64,000 nucleotides of DNA from Synechococcus sp. CCY 0621. Lineage in GTDB: Bacteria > Cyanobacteriota > Cyanobacteriia > PCC-6307 > Cyanobiaceae. The DNA lies in the NCBI RefSeq assembly GCF_019038465.1, contig NZ_JAFKRH010000014.1, positions 212,194 to 276,193 on the forward strand. Reading direction: 5' to 3'. The notes beneath the pieces are model-generated. The model was not told where the DNA came from and searched no databases. It saw only the letters and a program-made list of their open reading frames with translations. This document shows positions 29,201 through 36,451 of the stretch, in pieces. Position 1 is the stretch's first letter. The number at the start of each line of letters is the position of its first letter. Made by a program: the position numbers and the translations under genes.

Positions 29201-30156
29201 TGCCGGACGTCGGCGACACGGTCCGCCTCAGCACGGCCGCCCCACCGATCCAGTGGTATCCGGGCCACATCGCCAAGGCGGAGAAAGCCCTCAGCGCCAA
29301 CCTGGAGAAGGTGGACCTGGTGATCGAGGTGCGGGATGCCCGCATCCCCCTGGCCACCGGCCACCCGCGCCTGCAGCGCTGGATCCGGGGCAAGCAGCAC
29401 CTGCTGGTGATCAACCGCCGCGACATGGTCAGCGCCGCGGCCCGCCTGGCCTGGGACGGCTGGTTCCGCGAGCGGGGCGAGGTGCCGTGGTGGTGTGACG
29501 CCAAGGTCGGCACCGGCGTCAAGCAACTGCAGCAGGCGGCGATCCGGGCCGGGGAGCAGCTCAACGCCCGCCGGGCCGGCCGCGGCATGCGGGCGCGGCC
29601 GGTGCGGGCCCTGATGCTGGGCTTCCCCAACGTCGGCAAGTCGGCGCTGATCAACCGGCTGGTGCGCCAGAAGGTGGTGGAGAGTGCCCGCCGGGCCGGC
29701 GTCACCCGCAGCCTGCGCTGGGTGCGGCTGGGCCAGGAACTGGATCTGCTCGACGCCCCCGGCGTGCTGCCCCCCCGCCTCGATGATCAGCTGGCCGGGC
29801 TGCGACTGGCTCTCTGCGACGACATCGGCCAGGCCTCCTACGACGGCGAGGCGGTGGCCCTGGCCTTCCTCCGTTTGCTCGTGCAGCTGGAGCGGGTGGC
29901 GGCCGCAGGTGTGGCGCCGGGGCTGGTGGAGCGGCGCTACGGGGTGGCGGTGCCGTCCTTGCCGGGAGGGACCCGCGCGATGCCCGTGCCTGACGCCGAA
30001 GCCTGGCTCAGCGCCGCCGCGGCCCGCCACACCAGTGGTGACACGGCCCGCATGGCCCAGCGCCTGCTCGATGATTTCCGCCGCTCCCTGCTGGGGCCGA
30101 TCTCCCTGGAGCTGCCTCCTCTCGCCCTGCCTCCGGTGGAGGGGCCCCCCAGCTGA
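29200..30156 (+). CDS. ylqF: YlqF/RbgA-type ribosome biogenesis GTPase
   Basis: A 318-residue circularly permuted GTPase for late 50S assembly. PIQWYPGHIAKAEKALSANL is the family N-terminus. The G motifs come in permuted order: G4 as LLVINRRDM (the usual NKxD is NRRD here), then G1 GFPNVGKSALINRL, the G2 region AGVTRSLRWVRLG and G3 LLDAPGVLPPRL. The C-terminal ANTAR-like RNA-binding part is short. Genes before and after overlap by one base, suggesting a translationally coupled usp-ylqF-rlu unit. Confidence 0.93.
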   Translation: MPDVGDTVRLSTAAPPIQWYPGHIAKAEKALSANLEKVDLVIEVRDARIPLATGHPRLQRWIRGKQHLLVINRRDMVSAAARLAWDGWFRERGEVPWWCDAKVGTGVKQLQQAAIRAGEQLNARRAGRGMRARPVRALMLGFPNVGKSALINRLVRQKVVESARRAGVTRSLRWVRLGQELDLLDAPGVLPPRLDDQLAGLRLALCDDIGQASYDGEAVALAFLRLLVQLERVAAAGVAPGLVERRYGVAVPSLPGGTRAMPVPDAEAWLSAAAARHTSGDTARMAQRLLDDFRRSLLGPISLELPPLALPPVEGPPS

Positions 30157-31106
30157 TGGCCTGCTTCGGGGAAGGTGATGGGGAGCTGCTGACGCTCCAC
30201 TACCCGAAGCCGCTGCCGATGCGGCTCGACCGCTGGCTGGTGTCCCAGCGGCCCGAGCAGAGCCGCGCCCGGATCCAGAAGTTCATTGATGCGGGCTATG
30301 TGCGGGTGAACGGCGTCACGGGCCGGGCCAAGACGCCCCTGCGCACCGACGACACCGTCGAGCTGTGGATGCCGCCGCCGGAACCCCTGCCCTATCTGGT
30401 GGCCCAGCCCATGGCGCTGGACGTGCTGTTCGAGGATGCCCACCTGATCGTGCTCAACAAGCCCGCCGGGCTCACGGTCCATCCGGCCCCCGGCAACAAG
30501 GACGGCACCCTGGTGAACGGCCTGCTGCACCACTGCCCCGACCTGCCTGGCATCGGCGGTGAGATGCGGCCCGGCATCGTGCATCGCCTCGACAAGGACA
30601 CCACTGGCTGCATCGTGGTGGCCAAAAGCCAGGAGGCGCTGGTGAAGCTGCAGGTGCAGATCCAGAAGCGCATCGCCTCGCGGGAATACCTGGCGGTGGT
30701 GCACGGCCAGCCGGCGGCGGAGCGCGGCACGATCGTGGGGGCCATCGGCCGCCATCCGGTCGATCGCAAGAAGTACGCCGTGGTCTCGGACAGCACCGGC
30801 CGCCATGCCTGCACCCACTGGCGCCTGATCGAACCCCTGGGCGATTACTCCCTGCTGCGCTTCAAGCTCGACACGGGCCGCACCCACCAGATCCGGGTGC
30901 ATTGCGCCCACACGGGCCATCCGATCGTGGGGGATGCCACCTACGGCCGCTGCCGCAAGCTTCCGGTGGCCCTGGGCGGCCAGGCCCTGCATGCGGTGCG
31001 GCTGGCCCTCGACCATCCGATCAGCGGCGAGCGTCTGGTGTGTGAGGCCCCCCTGCCGGAGGTGTTCGAGAAGCTGCTGCTGGCCCTCAGGCGGCGCAGC
31101 TCCTGA
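30156..31106 (+). CDS. RluA/RluD-family pseudouridine synthase
   Basis: A 316-residue rRNA-modifying enzyme. An N-terminal S4 domain (MRLDRWLVSQRPEQSRARIQ ... AGYVRVNG) precedes the catalytic domain with IVLNKPAGLTVHPAPGNKDG, the catalytic-Asp motif HRLDKDTTGCIVVAKS, REYLAVVHG and LDTGRTHQIRVHCAHTGHPI. This arrangement fits RluD, which modifies helix 69 of 23S rRNA, though the exact target cannot be read from sequence. It is coupled to ylqF. Confidence 0.92.
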   Translation: MACFGEGDGELLTLHYPKPLPMRLDRWLVSQRPEQSRARIQKFIDAGYVRVNGVTGRAKTPLRTDDTVELWMPPPEPLPYLVAQPMALDVLFEDAHLIVLNKPAGLTVHPAPGNKDGTLVNGLLHHCPDLPGIGGEMRPGIVHRLDKDTTGCIVVAKSQEALVKLQVQIQKRIASREYLAVVHGQPAAERGTIVGAIGRHPVDRKKYAVVSDSTGRHACTHWRLIEPLGDYSLLRFKLDTGRTHQIRVHCAHTGHPIVGDATYGRCRKLPVALGGQALHAVRLALDHPISGERLVCEAPLPEVFEKLLLALRRRSS

Positions 31107-31185
31107 GGGCCAGCTCGACCTGCGGCCGGGGCGGCTTGTATCGCCTGGGGCCGGCGGCAGACTTGGTTCCCTGGCTTCCGCTGTC

Positions 31186-31458
31186 ATGGCCCCGCCGCCG
31201 CGTCGGCTGTTCGTCGATCAGTTCTTCGTTGGCTGGGTGTATGGCCCCTGGGTGGTGGCCGGCCTGCTGGTGATCCTGGCGCTGCGGCTGCTGCTGGCCG
31301 AGGATTTCAACCTGCACAGCCACGCCTGGGGCCTGTTCGGCAACGCGGCGATCTGCTTCTCGATCGGCTGTGTCTGCAAGCTCTCCTGGGCCATGGCGCG
31401 TTTCAACGCCGTGCGCCAGCTGGAGTTGCAACTGCGCCAGGAGCTGGGTCTGCGCTGA
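31186..31458 (+). CDS. small membrane protein (paralogue 1)
   Basis: A 90-residue protein with two hydrophobic helices (about 14-37, FVGWVYGPWVVAGLLVILAL, and about 47-65, AWGLFGNAAICFSIGCVCKL) and a charged C-terminal helix (FNAVRQLELQLRQELG). The segment GLFGNAAICFSIGC recurs almost exactly in the next gene (GLFGSAAICFSIGC), so the two are tandem duplicates. I know no function. It overlaps the next gene by one base and precedes a TolC-like gene. Confidence 0.68.
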   Translation: MAPPPRRLFVDQFFVGWVYGPWVVAGLLVILALRLLLAEDFNLHSHAWGLFGNAAICFSIGCVCKLSWAMARFNAVRQLELQLRQELGLR

Positions 31459-31703
31459 TGGCGATGACCCGTTCCCAGCTCGGGATGGTTGTCACCCTGC
31501 CCTGGCTGGCCGCCGGGGTGGTGCTGCTGGCCATGACCCGCCTCGAGGGCGAAACCCGCGAAGCCCAGCTGGGCCTGTTCGGCAGTGCCGCCATCTGCTT
31601 CTCGATCGGCTGCCTGGCCCGCACCAGCCTGGGCCTCCACGACCTGATCCAGGCCTCCCCCACCAAGGACGAGGCGCCAGCCCCGGGCCCCAGACAGCCA
31701 TGA
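31458..31703 (+). CDS. small membrane protein (paralogue 2)
   Basis: An 81-residue two-helix membrane protein (about 7-27, LGMVVTLPWLAAGVVLLAMT, and about 38-60, LGLFGSAAICFSIGCLARTS), a paralogue of the preceding gene, with a Pro-rich tail. Its start overlaps the preceding stop (TGATG) and its end overlaps the TolC-like ATG (ATGA), so the three are translated as a unit. Function unknown; an accessory role to the outer-membrane factor is inference from coupling only. Confidence 0.68.
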   Translation: MAMTRSQLGMVVTLPWLAAGVVLLAMTRLEGETREAQLGLFGSAAICFSIGCLARTSLGLHDLIQASPTKDEAPAPGPRQP

Positions 31704-33358
31704 TCCGGTGCCACGCCCACCGCTGGCTGGCACCGGCCCTGGCGCTGGCCGTGGTGGCCGTGATGGCACCGGCCCGGGCCCAGAGCCGCCGCCTGCCGCC
31801 CCCCTCCCCGGCGCTGCTGCGCAGCCTCCAGGGGTTCCAGCAGGATCTCGAGCGGCTCGACCGCAGCCTGCTGCCGGCGGCGCCGGAGGCGGACAGACCC
31901 GACGCAGCTGAGGCGCCCGACCTGCCGGCCCCGGCCGCGACGGCCCTGCCGGAGGCCCCTGAGGCGGTGCGGATCGAGCGGCGCCAACAGCTCAGCCTGG
32001 CCGAGACCCTGGCGGTGGCCGTGCGCAACGATCCCGATCTGGCCGCCGCCGTGCTGGGCGTGCGCGAGCACCAGGACCTGGCCGGTTCGGCCCGGGGACG
32101 CTGGTGGCCGGAGCTGGGCCTGAACCTGGCCGGTGGCTTCCGTCAGCAGCGCTCCTACAGCCAGGTCTGGGCCGCCAACACGGGCCTCTATCCGGCGGAC
32201 TCCCCGTTTCTGGTCAGGCCCCAGGGCTGGAATGTGGTGCAGACCAACGTCGGTGCGGCCGCTGCCCGGATGGAACTGGGCTGGGAGCTGATCAGCCCCT
32301 ACCGCAGCGCCAGCATCGCCGAGGCCGACGAGAGCCTCAGGGCCTCCCGCCAGCGTTATGCCGACCGGCTGCGCCAGCTGCAGCTGGATGTGAGCGTCGC
32401 CTACTACGGCCTGCAGCTCGCCGACCAGCTGCAGCGCATCCGCCGGGCCGTCGCCGACAGCGACACGGTGGTGCGCGACCAGGTGGCGGCGCTCCAGCAG
32501 GCGGGTCTGGTGCCGCGGCTGGACCGGCTCCGGGCCGAGGCCGCCCTGCAGCAGAGCCTCTATCGCCTTGAGCAGGCCGAGGCCCTGCAGCTGAGCCGCC
32601 AGCGCCAGCTCAGCAACCTGATCAACGTGCCCTTCGACGTCAGCCTGCGGGCCAGCGAAGCGGTGCGGCTGCAGCCCCCCTGGCCCTTCGACCTGGAGCA
32701 GACGATCGTGCGCGGCTGGCGCGACAATCCCCAGCTGCGGGCCCTGCAGGCCTCCCGCAACGCCCTGCTGCGCCAGGCCGATCGCCGCGCCGCCGAGCTG
32801 CTGCCAAGCCTGCGGCTGGTGGCCACCGGTGGCTACGGCCAGGGGCTGATCACCCAACCGGTGATCAAGCTGGAGGGGTGCTGCAGCTCGGCTCTCATCC
32901 CCCAGCTGCTCAACCAGCGCTCCGACTGGGCGGCGGGCCTGCAGCTGCACTGGCGCTTCTTCGATGGCGGCGTCACCGCCGGTGCCGTGGCCGCCAGTCG
33001 CAGCGCGGCGGCACGCACCGACCAGAGCCTGGCCCGCGAACGCAATGCCATCCGCCAGCGCCTCGAAGCCGCCTTCTACGACCATCGGGCCGCCCTGCGC
33101 CAGATCGTGGCGGCCCGTGCCTCCTACAGCGCCTCCCGGGAGGCCTTCCGGGATGTGCGGGCCCGTTACCAGCTCGGACTGGCCGACTACAGCGATGTGG
33201 CCACCACCGTGGCCACCCTCACCGGCGCCATGGAGGGGGTGGCCGAGTCCACCACCCTGGCCAATGTCAGCTACGCCCAGCTGCTGCGCGAACTGCTGCC
33301 GGTGCCGGACCGGCCCGATCAGCCGGTGGCGCTGCCGCTGGTGCTGGGCGACTCCTGA
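31700..33358 (+). CDS. TolC-family outer-membrane efflux/secretion factor
   Basis: A 552-residue outer-membrane channel protein. A signal peptide (about 8-28, WLAPALALAVVAVMAPARAQ) and a Pro/Ala-rich linker are followed by two outer-membrane-efflux repeats. These contain long amphipathic helices (LSLAETLAVAVRNDPDLAAA; YADRLRQLQLDVSVAYYGLQ; LIQ-type Gln-rich helices) and beta segments (LGLNLAGGFRQQRSYSQVWA; LRLVATGGYGQGLITQP). TolC proteins work with an HlyD-type fusion protein and an inner-membrane pump. An HlyD gene lies just beyond on the opposite strand, and this gene's last 40 bases overlap the neighbouring small gene. ATG at 31700 overlaps the preceding stop. Confidence 0.9.
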   Translation: MIRCHAHRWLAPALALAVVAVMAPARAQSRRLPPPSPALLRSLQGFQQDLERLDRSLLPAAPEADRPDAAEAPDLPAPAATALPEAPEAVRIERRQQLSLAETLAVAVRNDPDLAAAVLGVREHQDLAGSARGRWWPELGLNLAGGFRQQRSYSQVWAANTGLYPADSPFLVRPQGWNVVQTNVGAAAARMELGWELISPYRSASIAEADESLRASRQRYADRLRQLQLDVSVAYYGLQLADQLQRIRRAVADSDTVVRDQVAALQQAGLVPRLDRLRAEAALQQSLYRLEQAEALQLSRQRQLSNLINVPFDVSLRASEAVRLQPPWPFDLEQTIVRGWRDNPQLRALQASRNALLRQADRRAAELLPSLRLVATGGYGQGLITQPVIKLEGCCSSALIPQLLNQRSDWAAGLQLHWRFFDGGVTAGAVAASRSAAARTDQSLARERNAIRQRLEAAFYDHRAALRQIVAARASYSASREAFRDVRARYQLGLADYSDVATTVATLTGAMEGVAESTTLANVSYAQLLRELLPVPDRPDQPVALPLVLGDS

Positions 33359-33534
33359 GCGTCGCCCTGCCGCTCCTGCAGCCGCTGCCAGCGGCGATGG
33401 CGCCAGGCGAACGAGCGCCACAGCAGCAGCACCAGCAGGGCGGCGAACCAGAACCACACTTCGGGGGCATTGGCATGCAGCAGCACCACCAGCAGGGCCG
33501 CCTGGAGCACCAGCCAGGGCAGCTCGCGGGTCAT
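33319..33534 (-). CDS. small membrane protein downstream of HlyD-like gene
   Basis: A 71-residue protein starting MTRELPWLVLQAALLVVLLH with two close hydrophobic stretches (to about residue 40, FWFAALLVLLLW) and a basic C-terminal part (RSFAWRHRRWQRLQERQGD). Its ATG overlaps the stop of the HlyD-like gene by four bases, which supports expression. Its 3' end lies antisense to the last 40 bases of the TolC-like gene. No family recognised; it is the last gene of the long minus-strand run. Confidence 0.6.
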   Translation of the reverse strand: MTRELPWLVLQAALLVVLLHANAPEVWFWFAALLVLLLWRSFAWRHRRWQRLQERQGDAQESPSTSGSATG

Positions 33535-34802
33535 GGCAGGGCCTCTCGCTGCTGGAGCGGAGGCTGGTCCTGGCGCTCCTGTTGCCGCAGGGTGCGGTAG
33601 CTGCCCGTGAGGTCGCGCAGCATCGGCAGCAGATAGCTGACCGGTGGGCGCCACTCCACATAACCGTGGGCCTTGAGGGTCAGTCCCTCGCGGATCGGGA
33701 AGACGCTGCTGCCACGGCTGAGGGTCCAGCGGTAGCCATCGAAGCCGGGGGCGTTGCCCGTGGGCTGCAGGGCGATCTCGGTGCGCAGCACCGGTCCGTG
33801 GCGCACCAGGGCCTCCGCCAGCTGGGGGTTGCCCATGGTGGTGTTGATGTCTTCGCGGGTGGCGGGCAGCAGGTTGACGCGCACGACGCGACCGCGGATG
33901 CCACCGAAGCGGCCCCGCTCGTTCCAGTCCGGCACCACCTCCATGGCCAGGCCAGGGCGCAGGCGACGCCCATCGGCCGGGGCGAAGTAGGCCACGGCCT
34001 GAAGGGTCTGGCCATCCTCGGGCCCTCCCAGGGTGCCGAGGCGCTGGCCCGGTTTCACCGTCTGACCGCGCACCACCTGCAGATCCAGCAGCCGCCCGTC
34101 CCGGGTGGCGCTGAGGCTGCCGTCGAAGCCCAGGCGGGTCTGGGTGACCCGCACGGCGCGGCGGGCGTCATTGATGGCAAAGCGACGCCGCTGGGCTTCG
34201 GAGTCGATGCCCAGCTTCACCGTCTCCCAGGCGTCGATGGCCTCCCGTTCGCGGATGCCGAGATCGGCGACGCTGTTGTCGAGCTGGATGGCTCGGTCTT
34301 CGCTGGCCACCACCTCGCCGGCCAGGGGGGCCACCACTTCGCGGCCGGCGAGATGGCGGAAATCGGCCACCTTCTGGTCGTAGACGCGACGCAGGGCGTC
34401 GAGGCGTCTGCGGTTGCCCGCCAACTCGGCCAGGGCCGTGTCCCGCAGCCGCCGGGCCGAGGCCAGCCGCGCCTGGTCGCGCCGGTCGAGATCGGCGTTG
34501 ATGCGGATCAGCTCCGCCAGATCCTTCTCCTGGCGGCGCAGCTGCTGCTCCAAGGTGGGCAGGTAGAGGCGCAGCAGGGTCTGGCCCCGGCTCACCCGCT
34601 GGCCCACCCGCACCGGCAGGCTGAGGATCTGGCCCTCGGCCCGGGCATCGATCACCGTGGCACCGCCGGGCACGATCACCACCCCCCGGCCGATCACCTC
34701 GGTGGGCACCGGCCAGAACAGGAACCAGCCGGCGGTCAGGGCCCAGGCGGTGCCCAGGGCCAGCAGCACCCGCCGCTCCGTCGCTTCCTCGGACGTTTCC
34801 AT
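33531..34802 (-). CDS. HlyD-family membrane-fusion protein
   Basis: A 423-residue periplasmic adaptor. A single N-terminal membrane helix (about 12-32, LALGTAWALTAGWFLFWPVP) is followed by a biotinyl-lipoyl half (GRGVVIVPGGATVIDARAEG, ILSLPVRVGQRVSRGQTLLR), a long coiled-coil hairpin (about 88-190) and the second lipoyl half (RLLDLQVVRGQTVKPGQRLG). A beta-barrel part ends in FPIREGLTLKAHGYVEWRPP. The layout resembles adaptors of peptide/bacteriocin exporters (NHLM-type), but no cognate ABC transporter is present in the window. It lies 8 bases downstream of a GMC gene. Confidence 0.85.
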   Translation of the reverse strand: METSEEATERRVLLALGTAWALTAGWFLFWPVPTEVIGRGVVIVPGGATVIDARAEGQILSLPVRVGQRVSRGQTLLRLYLPTLEQQLRRQEKDLAELIRINADLDRRDQARLASARRLRDTALAELAGNRRRLDALRRVYDQKVADFRHLAGREVVAPLAGEVVASEDRAIQLDNSVADLGIREREAIDAWETVKLGIDSEAQRRRFAINDARRAVRVTQTRLGFDGSLSATRDGRLLDLQVVRGQTVKPGQRLGTLGGPEDGQTLQAVAYFAPADGRRLRPGLAMEVVPDWNERGRFGGIRGRVVRVNLLPATREDINTTMGNPQLAEALVRHGPVLRTEIALQPTGNAPGFDGYRWTLSRGSSVFPIREGLTLKAHGYVEWRPPVSYLLPMLRDLTGSYRTLRQQERQDQPPLQQREALP

Positions 34803-34810
34803 GGTCAGCC

Positions 34811-36451
34811 TCAGCCCCGCAGCCGCTCCACCAGGTGGGTGCCCACCCGCAGGGCATTGGCGATGGCGGTGAGGGAGGGGTTCACGGCGCCGATCGTGGG
34901 CATGAAGCTGGTGTCGACGACATAGAGATTGTCGAGTTCGTGGGCCTTGCAGTTGAGGTCGAGCACCGAGCTGGCCGGATCGCTGCCGAAGCGGCAGGTG
35001 CCGGCCTGGTGGCCCACGGCGGCGATGCCCATGCTGTTGGCGATGTAGAACTGGCGCTCCACCAGATGCTGGCGCAGATAGAGGCGATCCAGCAGGCCCT
35101 CCAGCCGGCTCACCAGACGCGCCGAGGCGGTGAGGTTGTTGGGGGTGTAACTGAGCTGGATCTGGCCGGATGCGGTCACGGTGACACGGTTGTTCGGATC
35201 GGGCAAGTCTTCGCTGGAGATCCAGAAGTCGAGGGCATGTTGGGCGATCTTGTCCATGCTCCAGCCGGGCATCATGAAGGTTTCCAGTGGCGCGTAGCCC
35301 TTCATGATCGTGCCGTTCGTTTTCCCCGTCATCTGGATGTTGCCCATCGGGTAGTCGAAGTCGGCATCGCCGAGATACCAGTCGTTGATCGACACCGTTT
35401 TCTGGAAAATGGTGCGGTTCGGCTCATGGGCCAGGGCCACCATCGCCTTGCTGTTGTGGAACATGTAGTGGCGGCCCACCTGGTCGGAGCCGTTGGCCAG
35501 CCCACGCGGATGGCGGTCGTTGGCTGACACCAGCAGCAGCCGGGCGCTGTTGGCGGCGCCGCAGCTCACCACCACCACATCACCGCTGACGGTGAGCGGC
35601 TCGCCGTCCCGTTCCAGTTCCACCCCGGTGACCGTGCGGCCGGAGGTATCGGTGTGCAGTCGCTTCACCAGCGCCCGCGTCAGCAGTGACACGGTCGGCT
35701 GCGCCAGGGCCGGCCGGATGCCCAGCACTTCCGCGTCCGATTTGGCGTGCACCAGGCAGGGGAAACCATCGCAGCAGTTGCACTTGCGGCAACGGCTGAA
35801 GGCCATGTTGGCCTCATCGAGCTGCACGCCGCTGGGGGCATGAAACGGGTGCAGCCCGGCGGAGCGCAGGTCGTCGACGAGCTTCTGCATCCGCGGCTCA
35901 TGGGCCACCGGCGGATGGGGGTAGGGGCCGCTGCAGGGCGGCTCGGTGGGATCTTCACCGCGCTGGCCGTGCACGTGGTACATCTCCTCGGCCTTCTGAT
36001 ACCAGGGCTCGAAGTCGGCGTAGCGCAGGGGCCAGGCCGGCGACGTGCCATCGAAGTGGGCGAGCTGCTCGAAGTCCTGCTGGCGCAGGCGGAAGTGGGC
36101 GGCGCCGTACATCTTGGTGGCGCCCCCGACGAAGTAATGGCTGCCCGGCTGAAACGTCTTGCCGTGTTTGTCGAGCCAGGGATCCTTCGACACGTAGCGG
36201 TTCTGCTGGAACACCGCTTCGGCGTCCCAGTTCTGGGGCTCCTGGGGCAGCCAGTCGCCCCGCTCCAGCACCAGCACCTTCAGGCCCGCGGGGGCCAGGT
36301 GGCGGGCCAGGGTGCCGCCACCGGCGCCGCTGCCGATGATCACCACATCGAAGTGGGCACCGTTGCTCACCTGCAGCTGGGTCGCGGCCGGCAGGGTTGA
36401 GCTGTGAACACTCGGACCGGCGATGGCGGTGCTGGCGGACGGGGCGCTCAT
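34811..36451 (-). CDS. GMC-family FAD-dependent oxidoreductase with Cys-rich (probable Fe-S) motif
   Basis: A 546-residue flavoenzyme of the glucose-methanol-choline family (COG2303 type). The ADP-binding motif VVIIGSGAGGGTLARHLAPA starts near residue 35; the FAD segment YFVGGATKMYGAAHFRLR follows. Five cysteines cluster in CRKCNCCDGFPC (Cys221, 224, 226, 227, 232). The CC-x4-C spacing equals that of the 3Fe-4S ligands of the Burkholderia cepacia FAD glucose dehydrogenase. The catalytic His481 (GHQAGTCRFG) and Asn524 (AVNPSLTAIANA) are in place. No Tat or Sec signal is seen, so it is probably cytoplasmic. The substrate is likely a sugar or polyol. It overlaps the glycosidase gene by four bases (ATGA). 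Confidence 0.88.
   Translation of the reverse strand: MSAPSASTAIAGPSVHSSTLPAATQLQVSNGAHFDVVIIGSGAGGGTLARHLAPAGLKVLVLERGDWLPQEPQNWDAEAVFQQNRYVSKDPWLDKHGKTFQPGSHYFVGGATKMYGAAHFRLRQQDFEQLAHFDGTSPAWPLRYADFEPWYQKAEEMYHVHGQRGEDPTEPPCSGPYPHPPVAHEPRMQKLVDDLRSAGLHPFHAPSGVQLDEANMAFSRCRKCNCCDGFPCLVHAKSDAEVLGIRPALAQPTVSLLTRALVKRLHTDTSGRTVTGVELERDGEPLTVSGDVVVVSCGAANSARLLLVSANDRHPRGLANGSDQVGRHYMFHNSKAMVALAHEPNRTIFQKTVSINDWYLGDADFDYPMGNIQMTGKTNGTIMKGYAPLETFMMPGWSMDKIAQHALDFWISSEDLPDPNNRVTVTASGQIQLSYTPNNLTASARLVSRLEGLLDRLYLRQHLVERQFYIANSMGIAAVGHQAGTCRFGSDPASSVLDLNCKAHELDNLYVVDTSFMPTIGAVNPSLTAIANALRVGTHLVERLRG

Noticed and set aside
29200..30156. NRRD in place of NKxD in the YlqF G4 motif, considered as a loss of GTP binding
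   Set aside because: The other G motifs are intact and an Arg at this position is, as far as I recall, seen in other cyanobacterial YlqF proteins, so it is noted but not called a defect.
31403..33661. A 752-codon minus-strand frame opposite the TolC-like gene
   Set aside because: Shadow frame; the TolC signal peptide, repeats and coupling to upstream genes make the plus strand the coding one.
32964..34925. A 653-codon plus-strand frame opposite HlyD and part of GMC
   Set aside because: Composition-driven shadow; it crosses several real genes on the other strand and has no motif.
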